This document shows, piece after piece, positions 50,877 to 61,888 of a stretch of 64,000 nucleotides of DNA. The notes beneath the pieces are model-generated. The model was not told the origin of the DNA, searched no databases, and saw only the letters and a program-made list of their open reading frames with translations. How positions within the stretch are numbered: position 1 is the first letter of the stretch; every line of letters starts with the position of its first letter. Made by a program: the position numbers and the translations under genes. Source of the stretch: Closterium sp. Naga37s-1 (Eukaryota; Streptophyta; Zygnematophyceae; Desmidiales; Closteriaceae); contig CANJKZ010000978.1 of assembly GCA_947471745.1 (NCBI GenBank), forward strand, positions 495,501-559,500, read 5' to 3'.

Positions 50877-51349
50877 ATGGCTAGCCCCACAGTTCTCACC
50901 TTTGATGCTGAGGGGCGTGCAGTTGACTTTGACGTGTGGGTTGACGACCTGCAGCTCTTTCTTCAGTGTGACTCTAGGGATGGGGTATCCCTTTTCGATC
51001 ACACGTCCGGTGTCTCTACTGCTCCTGCTGCCACTGCTGACAGTACGGTTCGCTCGCAGTGGACCACTCGTGACGCTGTTGCTCGTCTTGCTGTTCGTAG
51101 TCACCTGCCGCCTGCTGAGCGCGTGCATTTTGGCCAGTACAAGACAGCTCAGTCTTTGTACGATGCTGTAGTTGCGCGCTACTCCTCCCCTGCCACTGCC
51201 GCCCTCAGCCGCCTCATGCTGCCGTACCTTTTCCCTGACCTTGCCGCCTTTGCCACAGTCGCTGACCTCATTGTTCACCTCCGCACTAGTGACGCCCGCT
51301 ACCGCGCTGCCCTTCCCACTGAGTTCTGTGCCAAGAACCCCCCCCCCCA
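50877..51349 (+). pseudogene. Element M gag N-terminal part
   Basis: MASPTVLTFDAEGRAVDFDV opens the polyprotein; then WVDDLQLFLQCDSRDG, AHFGQ-type VHFGQYKTAQSLYDAV and YLFPDLAAFATVADL. A run of 11 C at 51338-51348 shifts the frame one base compared with the 10 C of B and C. The rest of gag-pol continues in the next frame from MYITLYYLV. Confidence 0.9.
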
Positions 51350-54300
51350 TGTACATCACCCTTTACTACCTAGTCACCCGCCTCCCTGACTCCCTTTCTT
51401 CAGTCAGGGACCACTTTCTCTCCCTTTGCCCCACTGAGCTCACTGTCGACCTGCTAGAGGAGCGCCTCGCTGCAGCTGAGAAGATTATCTTACCTATAGG
51501 TGCTTCTCTCGGCGACCGTCGCACCCCTTTCTTTGAGGGGTGTTCCCCTGTCCCCCTTCTCCCCTCTGTTGTTTCTGCTGCTGCTGTCGACCTCGTTGCC
51601 ATTGAGGAGGTCGGGGCTGCGTCTGCCCCTAGTGGGAGGCGCCGCAACAGCAAGGGCAAGGGGAGCAAGGGTGGTGGAGGGGACGGCGGGGGCGGCGGTG
51701 GAGGCGGTGGAGGAGGCGGAGGGGGTGGCGGTGGAGGTGGGGGTGGTGCCGGGAGTGGGGGCTTCAGTGGCGGCGGTGGAGGTGCTGGAGGCAGTGGCAG
51801 CAGTGGTGGAGGCAGCGGCAACGGTGGTGGAGGTGGCGGCGGCGGTGGTGCTGGTCGAGGTGCAGCCGCGCAGTGTGGAGGCCTTGGTGGTAGCCAGCGC
51901 CAGCAGCAGCTGCGTTCCCGTGAGACCCCGTCGGCCCAGCAGCTTCGTGAGTGGTACGCTGGGCGTGGGAGGTCTGGGGGTGTTGGTCCCTGCACTTACG
52001 TTCTTCGCACCAGCAGTCGTCGTGGGGAGACGTGCGGGCTGCCACACACTGCGCAGCACTGCTTTGGTCGCTTGACTGACGCCTGGCGCGCCCAGTTTCC
52101 TGACGCTGTTGAGCTCCCTCGCTGGCATGATCTGCTTAGGCAGAATGTGGCTATCTTTGATCTTGATTTCGATGCTATCCTTGCTGCCATGTATGCTTTG
52201 ACTGGTAGTGTTGAGGGTGACTGTTACCTGAGTGCCCCGCCCGACCCGGGCATTGAGGCTGCTGCTCTAGGTGCTAGTGAGTCTGCTGCTCCAGGTGCTG
52301 GTGAGTCTGCTCTCTCTGGTACTGCACCTACTGAGGCCTTGCACACTTTCACACTTGACTCTGGTGCTCCGCGCTCTTTCTTTAGAGACAGCACCACACT
52401 CACGCCGCTCAGTCGGCCTGTCGCAGTCTCCTTGGCTGACCCCTCTGGGGGCCCAGTCCTTGCGCACCCTTCCACGGTTCTACCGTGTCCTGCGGCCCCG
52501 TCGGGCTTGCTGTCGGGACTCCACCTCCCCTTGTTCTCTACGAACCTGGTGAGTGGAGCTGACCTCCAGGACGCGTGGGTTGACCAGTTCGCCCCTGGAG
52601 GTCAGCGTGTGACCCACTGCACTTGCTCTCGGACGGGCCGCCACCTGGCCACGTTCACCCGTCGGTCAGGGTCGAGTCTGTACACACTGACTACTGCGTC
52701 TCCTCCGGTTACTGCGTCTGGTCAGGTAGCTGCGTCTAGTCAGGTGTTTGCTGCCGCGTCCAGGTCTAGTCCTGTGTCTGCCCCCTGCTCGTGTCGTCCT
52801 CTGTCGCACAAGACTCTCCTTTGGCACCACCGCCTTGGTCACCCCTCCCTGCCTCGTCTTCGAGGTATGGCCTCCCGTACCCTTGTCTCGGGTCTACCCC
52901 GGTCCCTCCCTCCCCTTCCTCCGGGGCCTGCCCCTACCTGTGTTCCTTGTGTCGAGGGCCGGCAGCGCGCCGCTCCTCACTCCTCCACGTTCCCTCCGAC
53001 AGAGGCTCCTCTGCAGACTCTTCACATGGACGTGTGGGGCCCAGCCCGCGTCCGTGGACAGGGTCACGAGCGTTACTTCCTGCTGGTCGTTGACGACTAC
53101 TCGCGTTACACCACAGTCTTCCCCTTGCGCAGCAAGGGTGAGGTCCCTGAGGTGTTGATCGACTGGATCCGCGGTGCTCGTCGCCAGCTCAGCGAGCGTT
53201 TCGGCTCGGACCTTCCTGTTCTGCGTCTGCACTCAGACAGAGGTGGTGAGTTTTCCTCCGACCTCCTGAGGGCCTTCTGTCGTGCGGAGGGCATCCGCCA
53301 GACGTTCACGCTTCCGGCCTCCCCACAACAAAATGGGATTGCTGAGCGCCGCATTGGCATGGTCATGGACGTCGCTCGTACGTCCATGATCCATGCGGCT
53401 GCTCCCCATTTTTTGTGGCCGTTCGCGGTTCAGTACGCTGCGCATCAGATCAACCTTCAGCCTCGTGTCTCCTTGCCGGAGACCACACCTACTCTTCGGT
53501 GGACGGGGAAGGTTGGCAATGCCTCCACGTTCCGTGTCTGGGGATCTCGAGCTTTTGTCCGCGATACTTCAGCGGACAAGCTGTCCTCCCGTGCCGTTCC
53601 CTGCGTCTTCCTTGGCTTCCCCCCTGACGCACCCGGGTGGCAGTTCTACCACCCCACCTCGCGTCGTGTTCTGTCCTCTCAGGACGTCACGTTTGACGAG
53701 TCGGTGTCTTACTACCGTCTCTTTCCCTACCGCATTGCCTCTCTTCCCCCCCCGCCGCTCTTCCTAGCACCAGGTACTCCTCCGGTAGACCCCCTCCCCC
53801 CTCAGGGTCCTGCCCCCTCAGGTGTGTCTCAGGTAGACCCTTCCGAGCCGGTCGAGGTAGCTGTCGACTCAGGTGCTGCTAGGGGTGCTGAGCCTGTGGG
53901 TGCGGGGATTGGGGGTGCGGAGCCTCGGGGTGCTGAGCCTGAGCGTGTGGAGTCTGGGGGTGCTGAGCCTGAGCGTGTGGAGCCTGGGGGTGCTGAGCCT
54001 GAGCGTGTGGAGCCTGGGGGTGCTGAGCCTGAGCGTGTGGAGCCTGGGGGTGCTGAGCCTGAGCGTGTGGAGCCTGGGGGTGCTGAGCCTGAGCGTGTGG
54101 AGCCTGGGGGTGCTGAGTTTGGAGGTTCTCTGGGTGTCCCGTTGCGTCGGGAGCCCCTCTCTCCGCAGCGGCTTCGTGAGTGGTACGCTCGGCGCTGTCG
54201 CCGTGCTACTGGTGCTGCTGGTGCTGGAGCTGCTGGAGGTGCTGCTGGAGCTGCTGGAGGTGCTGCTGGTGCTGGAGCTATTGGAGGTGCTGCTGGTGCT

Positions 54301-55575
54301 GGAGCTACTGGAGGTGCAGCTAGTGCTGGAGCTGCTAGAGGTGCTGCTGGTGCTGGAGCTACTGGAGGTGCTGATGGTGGTGCTGCTGGTGCTGGAGCTG
54401 CTGGAGGTGTAGCTGGTGTTGGAGCTACTGGAGGTGCTGCTGGAGGTGCTGCTGGTGCTGGAGCTGCTGGAGGTGCTCCTCGTACTGGAGGTACTGGAGC
54501 CGCTGGGGCTGGTGGTGCTGCAGGCGTTGGAGCTACAAGTACTGGAGCTGGTGGTTCTGCGAGAGTTGTTGCTGGAGACCCTGGAGCTGAGGGTACTGGT
54601 GCTGTCTCTGCTGTTTCTGGAGGCGCTGCGCGTCCGCGGCCGTACTACGTTCCGCTCCTTCAGCAGGTTCTTGGTCTACCGCCTTCTCCTAGTCCTCCTC
54701 CTCCTTTACTGAGTCCACCGCCTGTCCCGTCACAGTCGCAGTTACAGCCGTCCTCTCCACTGCCTGGTCCTTCTCCTTACTCTGGACCGACTAGAGGTCT
54801 TACGGAGCGCCGTGAGCCTGAGTCGCGTCTTGTGTCGCCAGTGTCTCGCTCTGCGTCGCCTGTCCGCACTGCTCGCGTTGGTCGTCGTGTTTCTCGTCCG
54901 CGTCCTCCTCCTGTCCCTGGCACTCACTCTATGACATTGCGTCCTTCCACTGCTCCACAGCGTGTCCCTCTGCCCTCTCCTCCTGCGTCCTCTCTTCCTG
55001 ACGGTCCGGACCCGGAGTCTGACTCCCTTCGTGCTGCTAGTCCTACTGTCACGCATTTCCTGGCCACTGCAGTCACTGACCCTTTGTTTGAGTCCACTGC
55101 TGTGTCTGCTCTAGTTGCTGAGCTTGTTGACTTTGCTGCAGCTTGTCGCCTAGACTACGCCACTAGTCTTGTTGCTGAGTCTGCGTCTGCGTCTGTCTGT
55201 CCTCCGCCCGTCGGGGGTGAGTGTGCTCTTGGCACGGCCGTTCTTGAGGACAGACAGGAGGAGTTTGAGTGCTTTGCCGCTGCTGTACCTCATCTCGTGT
55301 CCATGCTGCTTGCCCCTGAGGGAGACCCGGATGCACAAGACATCCCGACCCCGCGCTCTTACGCTGAGGCGATAGAGGGTCCCTACTCCTCTCAGTGGCA
55401 GGCAGCCATGGACGCCGAGATGGCTTCCTGGAAGTCCACAGGCACGTACGTCAACGAGGTTCCCTCGCCTGGGGCGAACATCGTCAGTGGCATGTGGATC
55501 TCCAGGGTGAAGCGGCCACCGGGTTCTCCGCCTGTCTTCAAGGCGCGTTACGTTGCACGTGGCTTCAGTCAGTGA
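51350..55575 (+). CDS. Element M gag-protease-integrase-polymerase N part
   Basis: About 1408 open codons. In order: MYITLYYLVTRLP, a Gly tract, the motif CTYVLRTSSRRGETC with GLPHTAQHC (C-X13-C-X3-H-X4-C), protease FTLDSGAPRSFF (Ser after Ala replaced by Pro next to the DSG triad), integrase WHHRLGHPSL, CVPCVEG, LHMDVWGP, HSDRGGEFSS and NGIAERRIG. The linker has a 30-bp minisatellite (GGAEPERVEP, six copies, about 53929-54120) and GAAGGAAGAG tracts. The polymerase start follows to a TGA at 55573-55575 in FSQ-QGVD. The same TGA is found in B. Translation from its own gag start needs the homopolymer shift, so it may not be made. Confidence 0.88.
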
Positions 55576-56060
55576 CAGGGAGTTGATTTCTTCTAGACCT
55601 TCTCCCCTACCCCGAAGATAACCACTCTTCGGGTGCTGCTGCACGTCGCCGCTCAGCGTGACTACGAGCTCCACTCGCTTGACTTCAGCACAGCCTTCCT
55701 ACAGGGTAGCCTGCACGAGGAGATCTGGCTGTGCCGCCCACCTGGCTTCACTGGGTCGTTTCCTGCTGGTACCCAGTGGAGTCTCCGGCGGCCAGTCTAC
55801 GGTCTCCGCCAGGCACCCCGTGAGTGGCACGACACACTAAGGACGACTCTTGCTACTCTTGGTTTTGCTCCTTCCACTGCTGACCCGTCATTATTTTTAC
55901 GCACTGACACCACTCTGCCTCCGTTCTACGTTCTCGTGTACGTAGACGACCTCGTCTTTGCTACTGCTGACACAGAGGCACTCGCCCACGTGAAGTCTGA
56001 GCTGCAGAAGAGACACACGTGCACAGACCTGGGTGAACTGACAAGCTATCTTGCCTTGCA
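55576..56060 (+). pseudogene. Element M reverse transcriptase after the TGA
   Basis: QGVDFF, a TAG two codons on, then VLLHVAAQRDYELHSLDFST (open from 55633), VYGLRQAPREWHDTL, an intact YVDDLVFATADTEAL box at about 55937 and LGELTSYLA, where relatives continue GLQITRD. At 56060 the sequence jumps into N. Catalytic Asp are preserved, unlike B. Confidence 0.9.
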
Positions 56061-56167
56061 CAGGTCCTTACTCCTCTCAGTGGCAGGCAGCCATGGACGC
56101 AGAGATGGCTTCCTGGAAGTCCACAGGCACCTACGTCGACGAGGTTCCCCCACCTGGGGCGAACATC
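56061..56167 (+). pseudogene. Element N polymerase start (before D)
   Basis: YSSQWQAAMDAEMASWKSTG continues to TYVDEVPPPGANI, read in frame with the preceding M segment only by chance. It stops at the D insertion and resumes with VSGMWIFRVKR at 62915. Confidence 0.85.
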
Positions 56168-57184
56168 TGTTATAGTCTAGAGTCCACTTAGGGGTCGTAG
56201 ATGCCCTTGAAACCACCTAAGCAGAATCTGATGACTTCGAACCGCCTCTGTTCAAAACGCCGTCACGATTAGCTCCGATAACAAACGAGGCTGAAACTTG
56301 GACTGACGTTAGCTTCAGGTGTCTGCTTTCCAACGGTATATGGCTTGCTTTCATCAGAGGTGTATGCGCTACGCAGTGAACAAAAACGTAAGCTCGGCTG
56401 AAAAACGAGTAGCTTCATTGATGCAAGGAAGAGGTTGAGTACAACATTGCCTAGGGGACTCTTAAGGGGTTGGGACCATCCTGGGAACTCAGTGAAGGTT
56501 GAGTCCTAGGGGAGAAAGGCTAGAGAAGGATGGGAAACGTCCTAGCTAGGTCAGCAAAGCCAACCACACTTGGATGTTCAAAGCTGTACTCAAGGCTACC
56601 AATAGTGAGTCAAGCCAACCATGAGTCAGCTTGTCTTCCCACTTGCACCCTTTTGCAAGCTGCTACCAGGAAGAACACACTTCTCAAAAGGAGGGTGGTA
56701 GAGTCCCACTTGACCACCTGTACTTCTTGTCTCATTCTCTGTCCCTGCACCATTGGCATGACAACAATGAAAGGGTGGCAAGGGAAATGCTGCCAACAGT
56801 GCACCATGACTACGGAACAGTAACTTTCGACAGCTGTCATGTGCTGCTCCGATGCTGGGTTGTCCTGAAACTCGGTGACCACCTGCACTGGCAAAGGACT
56901 GCCACACCGATTTTCAGACCAATCAGAGCTCGGTAGATGGGTCAGCAGCCGAAATGGTGAACTCGGGTGTTACCAAAAAAGAGTAACACACACTTCCAGG
57001 ATGCCATAAGTCTTGAAACTAAAAAATGTTGCCATGCCTTGTAAACTGCTTCAAAAATTCTGAAACTTTGAGGGTTTGAAGAACACATGTTGAAGCACCA
57101 CCCCACAAAATTCCAGAAGCTGAGCAGGCTTGTAGGCTGAATGGGAGTGCGATGACCGTGACACTATAGTACTTTGGCACAACA
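56168..57184 (-). repeat. 3' LTR of element D (1017 bp)
   Basis: Minus strand TGTTGTGCC...CTATAACA. Compared with 61889-62909 it has scattered substitutions and a 4-bp shorter stretch near 56888. It contains the stem-loop GTGTTAC/GTAACAC seen in the solo LTR. Confidence 0.96.
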
Positions 57185-57199
57185 AACTCCCCCTCATCG
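57185..57199 (-). promoter_or_regulatory. Polypurine tract of element D
   Basis: Minus strand ATGAGGGGGAGTT directly before the 3' LTR start TGTTGTG, a classical plus-strand primer tract. Confidence 0.9.
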
Positions 57200-57241
57200 T
57201 GCTCTCATTCATCCCTTAGCTGCTCCCTGAAGCTGCCTCCT

Positions 57242-60200
57242 TTAGTTGAAGGACATGCCACACAAGGTGGCACAGCTCCAATGCTGATGCTCTGCAAGCC
57301 GCTTAGTCAAGAAATCCGCAGGTTGCTTGGTAGTGTTGATGTAGTGCAAGGAGATGGTGCCCTTCTTCACCTCCTTCCTCACCCAATGCCACTTGATATG
57401 CATGTGCTTGTTCAGCCCATGGAGCACAGCATTACGCGCCATTGCACTTGCTCCTTGGCTGTCACAAAACACAGGTGTAGGACCCTCTTGCTCCTGCCCC
57501 AACTCCTCAAGCAACCTCCTCATCCAAACCACCTCCTTCACTCCATGAAACAACGCCATGTACTCACTCTCCGTTGATGAGTGAGCTATCTCTCCTTGCT
57601 TCTTAGACTTCCAACTCACTGGACTCCCTCCAACACAGCATATATAGCCACCATGGGATGTAGCATCACTGATGTCACTTGCCCAGGTAGCATCGGTGAA
57701 ACACGAGAGGTACAAATGCCCACGCCTTGCAGGTGCACCAGTCTTTGTGCTCACCTCCTCCACTCCCTTTTGCTTCAGCTGCCCATGCACTGAATATTGC
57801 AGCCCCACCCTTGAGGTTGCCATGCAGTACCTCACCAGCCTCTCTGCTGCATCCAGGTGCTCTTGAAGGGGCCTAGACACCACACGAGCGAGCTGTGAAA
57901 CTGAAAACGCAATGTCGGGGCGAGTGTTGACCGAAGCGTACATCAAGCTCCCCACCATTGACTGGAACCGACGCTGCAACTCGTACTCCAACACCTCACC
58001 CTCCTCTTCATCAAGGTGCAGCTGAAACCCTGAGGTTAAAGGAGTCTTCACACTCCTCCCTTCCTCCAGCCCATACTTCTCTCCCATGGCTGCAAGGTAC
58101 TTGTGTTGGTGAAGCCTCAACCATCCCTTCACCTCGTCCCGCTCCACGTGAAGACCAAGGTAATACCCCACTGGTCCAAGGGCCTTGCATTGAAAGGTCT
58201 CCTTCAGCTTCCCTTGCACCTCCTTGATCCTCTCTAGGGATGGAGAGAAGAGGAGGATGTCATCGACATAGACAAGGAGAAATACCTTCTCCTCCTCCCC
58301 CTCGATCATGAAGAGACTCTCGTCGCAGCCGCTAACTTTGAAGCCAAGAGCCTCCAACGCCTCCACCAGCCTTGCATACCAGCACCTTGGAGCTTGTTTG
58401 AGGCCATAGATGGCCTTGTTGAGCCTGCAAACACGTCCGCTCCCATCATCATACCCCTCTGGCTGCTTCATGTAGATCTCCTCATCTACCACGCCATAGA
58501 GGAACGCCGTCTTCACATCCATTTGCTCCACCTTCCAGCCACAAACGGCAGCGGCTGCTAGCAACAACCGGAGTGTAGGAGCCTTGGCAACAGGAGCAAA
58601 CACCTCTTGAAAGTCAATTCCCTCCCTCTGCTGAAAGCCTTTGATCACAAGCCTTGTCTTGCGCCTCTCCAACCTCCCCTCCGCATCGGTCTTTACACGT
58701 AACACCCACGTGCAGTCCAATGCCTTCCTTCCTGGGGGAAGATTGGTAAGGGTCCATGTTTCATTCTCCATGTGGCTCTGGAACTCATCCTCCCTTGAAG
58801 CCAGCCACGCCTCTCGATCATCTCCAGCGAGAGCTTCCTCCATTGACGCCGGCTCATGAGGTAAGTTGACGCCAAAGCAACAAATCTGCTCCATCTCCCC
58901 CTCGGCTCCCTTCTCCTTCTCATATTCCTCCTCTTGGACCAGCAATGCCTTGGGAACCCCAAGCCTTTCATACTTGAGGAAATCCCTTGGGTGGGCAGCT
59001 CTCTTGGGCCTCTCCTTGGCTGCTCCTTCCTTGGCTCCACCACGGACAGCATCACGCTTCCCTTGGGTTGTGCGCCTTGGTGGAAGCTTAGGGGATGGTG
59101 TAGGCTGCTGCACCTCCTCCTCGGTATCACCTCTCTCAGCTATAGGGGCCTCCCCCTGCTGTAGTACTTCTTCCACATCTGCTGCCTCCCCTTCAGCACC
59201 TCCCAAGTCATGTGACACCTCTGTCAACTCTGAAGATGAGGACAACTCGATGGGAATGAGAAGTGGGTCGTTGGTTCCCACCTCTATTCCAAGCGGAATG
59301 GTGACCTTGCTCCTCCCCCGCTCCGACCACTCCTTGAACATGAGCCCCTCCATGAACTTGGCATCTCTGGTGGTGAAGATGGTGTTGGATTTTGGGTCCC
59401 ACATGAGCCAGCCCTTGCTCCCCCGTGCAAGACCCAAATGAACAGCCCACACCGCCGCCGCTTGAAGCTTGTCACGCTTCTCCTTAGGGACATGCACGAG
59501 CCCCATGCACCCGAAGACACGAAGCATATCAACCAGGGGCTTCTTGCCATTCCACTTCTCCATAGGGACCCAATGCTGACCTCCCACATGAGTCAACACC
59601 CGGTTCTTGATGACGGTAGCATGACGAATAGCGAGGGGCCAGAACCGCAAGGGTAGACCCGAGTCCACCAAAATCGTTCTCCCGCCCTCTATGATGGTCC
59701 GGTTCGCTCTCTCTGCCACGCCGTTGGACTGAGGGGTGTAGGCCGTGGTGAGCTGCTGCTTGATGCCATGCCGCTTCAACCAGCTCCGGAACTCCGCTCC
59801 CAAAAACTCCCCACCACGGTCGCTACGAATCGCCTTCACCCGCTTGCCGCTCTCTCGCTCCACCATGGGCAGCCACTCTTCAATGATGACCCTTGCAGCA
59901 TCACTCTTCTTTGCAAGTGGAAAAGACCAGGTGAGCCTTGTGTAATCATCCACCATAGTCATGGAATACAGGGCTCTACCATCTCCCTTCACCTTCATGG
60001 GCCCCACAAGATCCACATGCACGAGCTCCACCGGGTCACTTGACTGCCCCACCATCGAATGGAAGGGAAATCGTGAGAACTTGCTGGTCAAGCAAGTCTC
60101 ACAAGAGCCCACCTCCTTGGGCTCCCCCTTTATCCTCAGCCCCTTGACTCTTTCCTCCTTAAACAGCTGCTGTAACTGAGGTAACGCCACGTGGCCAAAG

Positions 60201-61849
60201 CGACGGTGTGCGGTGAGCCAATCCGTCTCACCCGTGCTAGGAGTTACACTTGGTAGAGCACCCCCCCCATGCACAAGCAGCCCACCATCACTGCCATCAC
60301 CACCTCCTCCACTGGTTACGTGGCTTGCATGCCCTCCTCTTACAGCTTCAGCAGCCAAGCGCGCAGCCGCCTCCTTCCATGGCAGCACCGGTATCTCCCA
60401 CATGGACCGGTGCATGTCCTTGCCGCCTCGGAGGTCCCACAACACGCGCCCATCCAGAGTTGCCTTGAACACCTTTGTGCCCATCATCTCCATCTTCATC
60501 CCTGCCTCACTCAATGCCTTGGTAGAGAGAAGGTTGGCACATAGTCCAGGGACAAGGAGAACACGCTTCAGCCCCACAAGCCTCCCATCCGCACCCATAA
60601 ACATGGCTCTCCCCTCGCCACGCACGGGTTCAACTTGGCCGGTGGCTGAAACAACGGTGGCTGCCTTTGATGGCCTGACTTCATCCAGCAGATCCTCTCG
60701 GTTGGTCATGGTCATGAAGGCTCCCGTGTCGATGACCCAATGGGAGGAACGGTGAAGAGCAACCTTGCTGGCCGGTACAACCATATCCTCGGAGCATGCC
60801 TCTCCTACATGGTAGAACATGCCGCCATGTCCACCGGCACCTCCATCGCCCTCCTCACTGCCCATGCCTTCTCCCATAGCTCCATGAACACCCTTAGAGC
60901 CTTCAATTGATGGCTGACCAGGCCTCCAACCATCAGGTAGCTTGCGACACTTAAACCATGGGTGACCTTCCACATGGCAATACCAACACTTGCCGCCACA
61001 CCGCTTGCCTCCCTTGTTGCTACGCTTCCCTCCCGAATACTGCTCCCCTCCAGAGCCTTCCTTGGCCTTGCCTTTCTTGCTGCCACGTCCCTTGAAGCCT
61101 TTCATGCCATAGGCAGAGCCTCCACCTTCACCGGCAGCGGCAGTCAGCTCCTTCCTCCGAAACTCCTCTTGAAGGACTTGAGCACGAATCCACTCAAGGG
61201 ACCATGAGTCCTTCATGCCATTGAGGTTGACCACCAAGGGGCCCCACGACTCCGGCAGCAGGGAGAGAGCCTTGTAGCACTTGATCTTTTCAGGGTAGTC
61301 CACACCAGCAGCAGAGAGCTTCACATAGAGGTCCCGGAGTTGATCGAACGCTCCTTGCACGGCATCACCCTCGTTGATCTTCACCGCATGGAGTTGTCGT
61401 TCGAGCACCACCACCATCGCTTCGCTGCTGGGGGCATGGACATCCTTCAATATTTTCCATGCCTTGGGACCACACTGGATATCCTTGATGAGATGCTTGA
61501 CGTGGTGCAGCTGGTTGGATGAGAGGCATTGAGAGAGAAGGAAGAATCCATCCTCGGATCGGCGATCCCATTCCTTGGTCGCTCCTTCGCTCGCAGGCCT
61601 CTTCAATTCTCCATCCATCACTTCAAGCAGCCCATAATGGTTAAATAGGAGCTCCATCCTGAAGCTCCATGATGCCCAATCCTCCCCAGAGAACTTCTCT
61701 AGGTTGAATGCCTTCACATCATCCTTGGCTGGTGTTGAAACGGATGCTATTGGTGCAGATCCGCCTACAACGCCTCTTCCTGCTTCCCCAGCGCCTCTCA
61801 CGCCACCACTGCCACTAGGACCAGCTGGAGCAGAGCCTTCAGCCTCCAT
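57242..61849 (-). CDS. Intact gag-pol polyprotein of copia element D
   Basis: 1535 residues from MEAEGSAPAG, 39 bp inside the LTR end. Gag has the UBN2-type body (KFSGEDWASWSFRMELLF) and a standard zinc knuckle C288-C291-H296-C301. The protease motif is VIDTGAFMT with D374; most copia proteases have DSGA, so Thr here is a mild variant. Integrase: HRRFGHVALPQL with CETC, then D613, D677 and E713 (35-residue D-E gap). Reverse transcriptase begins near DCTWVLRVKTD, with LVIKGFQQREGID, MDVKTAFLYG, YGLKQAPRCWY and YVDD at 1194-1197. RNase H: CFTDATWASD, HSSTESEYMAL and FCDSQGAS with D1463, ending LTKRLAEHQHWSC. Length and order are typical for a TNT1-like copia polyprotein. No stop or frameshift; expected to be functional. 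Confidence 0.97.
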   Translation of the reverse strand: MEAEGSAPAGPSGSGGVRGAGEAGRGVVGGSAPIASVSTPAKDDVKAFNLEKFSGEDWASWSFRMELLFNHYGLLEVMDGELKRPASEGATKEWDRRSEDGFFLLSQCLSSNQLHHVKHLIKDIQCGPKAWKILKDVHAPSSEAMVVVLERQLHAVKINEGDAVQGAFDQLRDLYVKLSAAGVDYPEKIKCYKALSLLPESWGPLVVNLNGMKDSWSLEWIRAQVLQEEFRRKELTAAAGEGGGSAYGMKGFKGRGSKKGKAKEGSGGEQYSGGKRSNKGGKRCGGKCWYCHVEGHPWFKCRKLPDGWRPGQPSIEGSKGVHGAMGEGMGSEEGDGGAGGHGGMFYHVGEACSEDMVVPASKVALHRSSHWVIDTGAFMTMTNREDLLDEVRPSKAATVVSATGQVEPVRGEGRAMFMGADGRLVGLKRVLLVPGLCANLLSTKALSEAGMKMEMMGTKVFKATLDGRVLWDLRGGKDMHRSMWEIPVLPWKEAAARLAAEAVRGGHASHVTSGGGGDGSDGGLLVHGGGALPSVTPSTGETDWLTAHRRFGHVALPQLQQLFKEERVKGLRIKGEPKEVGSCETCLTSKFSRFPFHSMVGQSSDPVELVHVDLVGPMKVKGDGRALYSMTMVDDYTRLTWSFPLAKKSDAARVIIEEWLPMVERESGKRVKAIRSDRGGEFLGAEFRSWLKRHGIKQQLTTAYTPQSNGVAERANRTIIEGGRTILVDSGLPLRFWPLAIRHATVIKNRVLTHVGGQHWVPMEKWNGKKPLVDMLRVFGCMGLVHVPKEKRDKLQAAAVWAVHLGLARGSKGWLMWDPKSNTIFTTRDAKFMEGLMFKEWSERGRSKVTIPLGIEVGTNDPLLIPIELSSSSELTEVSHDLGGAEGEAADVEEVLQQGEAPIAERGDTEEEVQQPTPSPKLPPRRTTQGKRDAVRGGAKEGAAKERPKRAAHPRDFLKYERLGVPKALLVQEEEYEKEKGAEGEMEQICCFGVNLPHEPASMEEALAGDDREAWLASREDEFQSHMENETWTLTNLPPGRKALDCTWVLRVKTDAEGRLERRKTRLVIKGFQQREGIDFQEVFAPVAKAPTLRLLLAAAAVCGWKVEQMDVKTAFLYGVVDEEIYMKQPEGYDDGSGRVCRLNKAIYGLKQAPRCWYARLVEALEALGFKVSGCDESLFMIEGEEEKVFLLVYVDDILLFSPSLERIKEVQGKLKETFQCKALGPVGYYLGLHVERDEVKGWLRLHQHKYLAAMGEKYGLEEGRSVKTPLTSGFQLHLDEEEGEVLEYELQRRFQSMVGSLMYASVNTRPDIAFSVSQLARVVSRPLQEHLDAAERLVRYCMATSRVGLQYSVHGQLKQKGVEEVSTKTGAPARRGHLYLSCFTDATWASDISDATSHGGYICCVGGSPVSWKSKKQGEIAHSSTESEYMALFHGVKEVVWMRRLLEELGQEQEGPTPVFCDSQGASAMARNAVLHGLNKHMHIKWHWVRKEVKKGTISLHYINTTKQPADFLTKRLAEHQHWSCATLCGMSFN

Positions 61850-61869
61850 ATTGACCCAGGAACAGAGAA

Positions 61870-61886
61870 GAACCGCTCTGATACCA
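61870..61886 (-). promoter_or_regulatory. Primer binding site of element D
   Basis: Minus strand TGGTATCAGAGCGGTTC two bases after the LTR end ATAACA; an exact match to the plant initiator tRNA-Met site over TGGTATCAGAGC. Confidence 0.93.
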
Positions 61887-61888
61887 CT

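Larger units (their letters stand above)
49898..56060 (+). mobile_element. Copia element M, 3' end lost
   Basis: Plus-strand sibling of B: 131-bp 5' LTR, primer site, leader and gag-pol into the reverse transcriptase, where at about 56060 it switches to the start of the polymerase of element N. RNase H and 3' LTR are missing. Left target copy AGAAC (49893-49897), partner not found. The coding region is nearly intact up to 55575. Confidence 0.92.
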
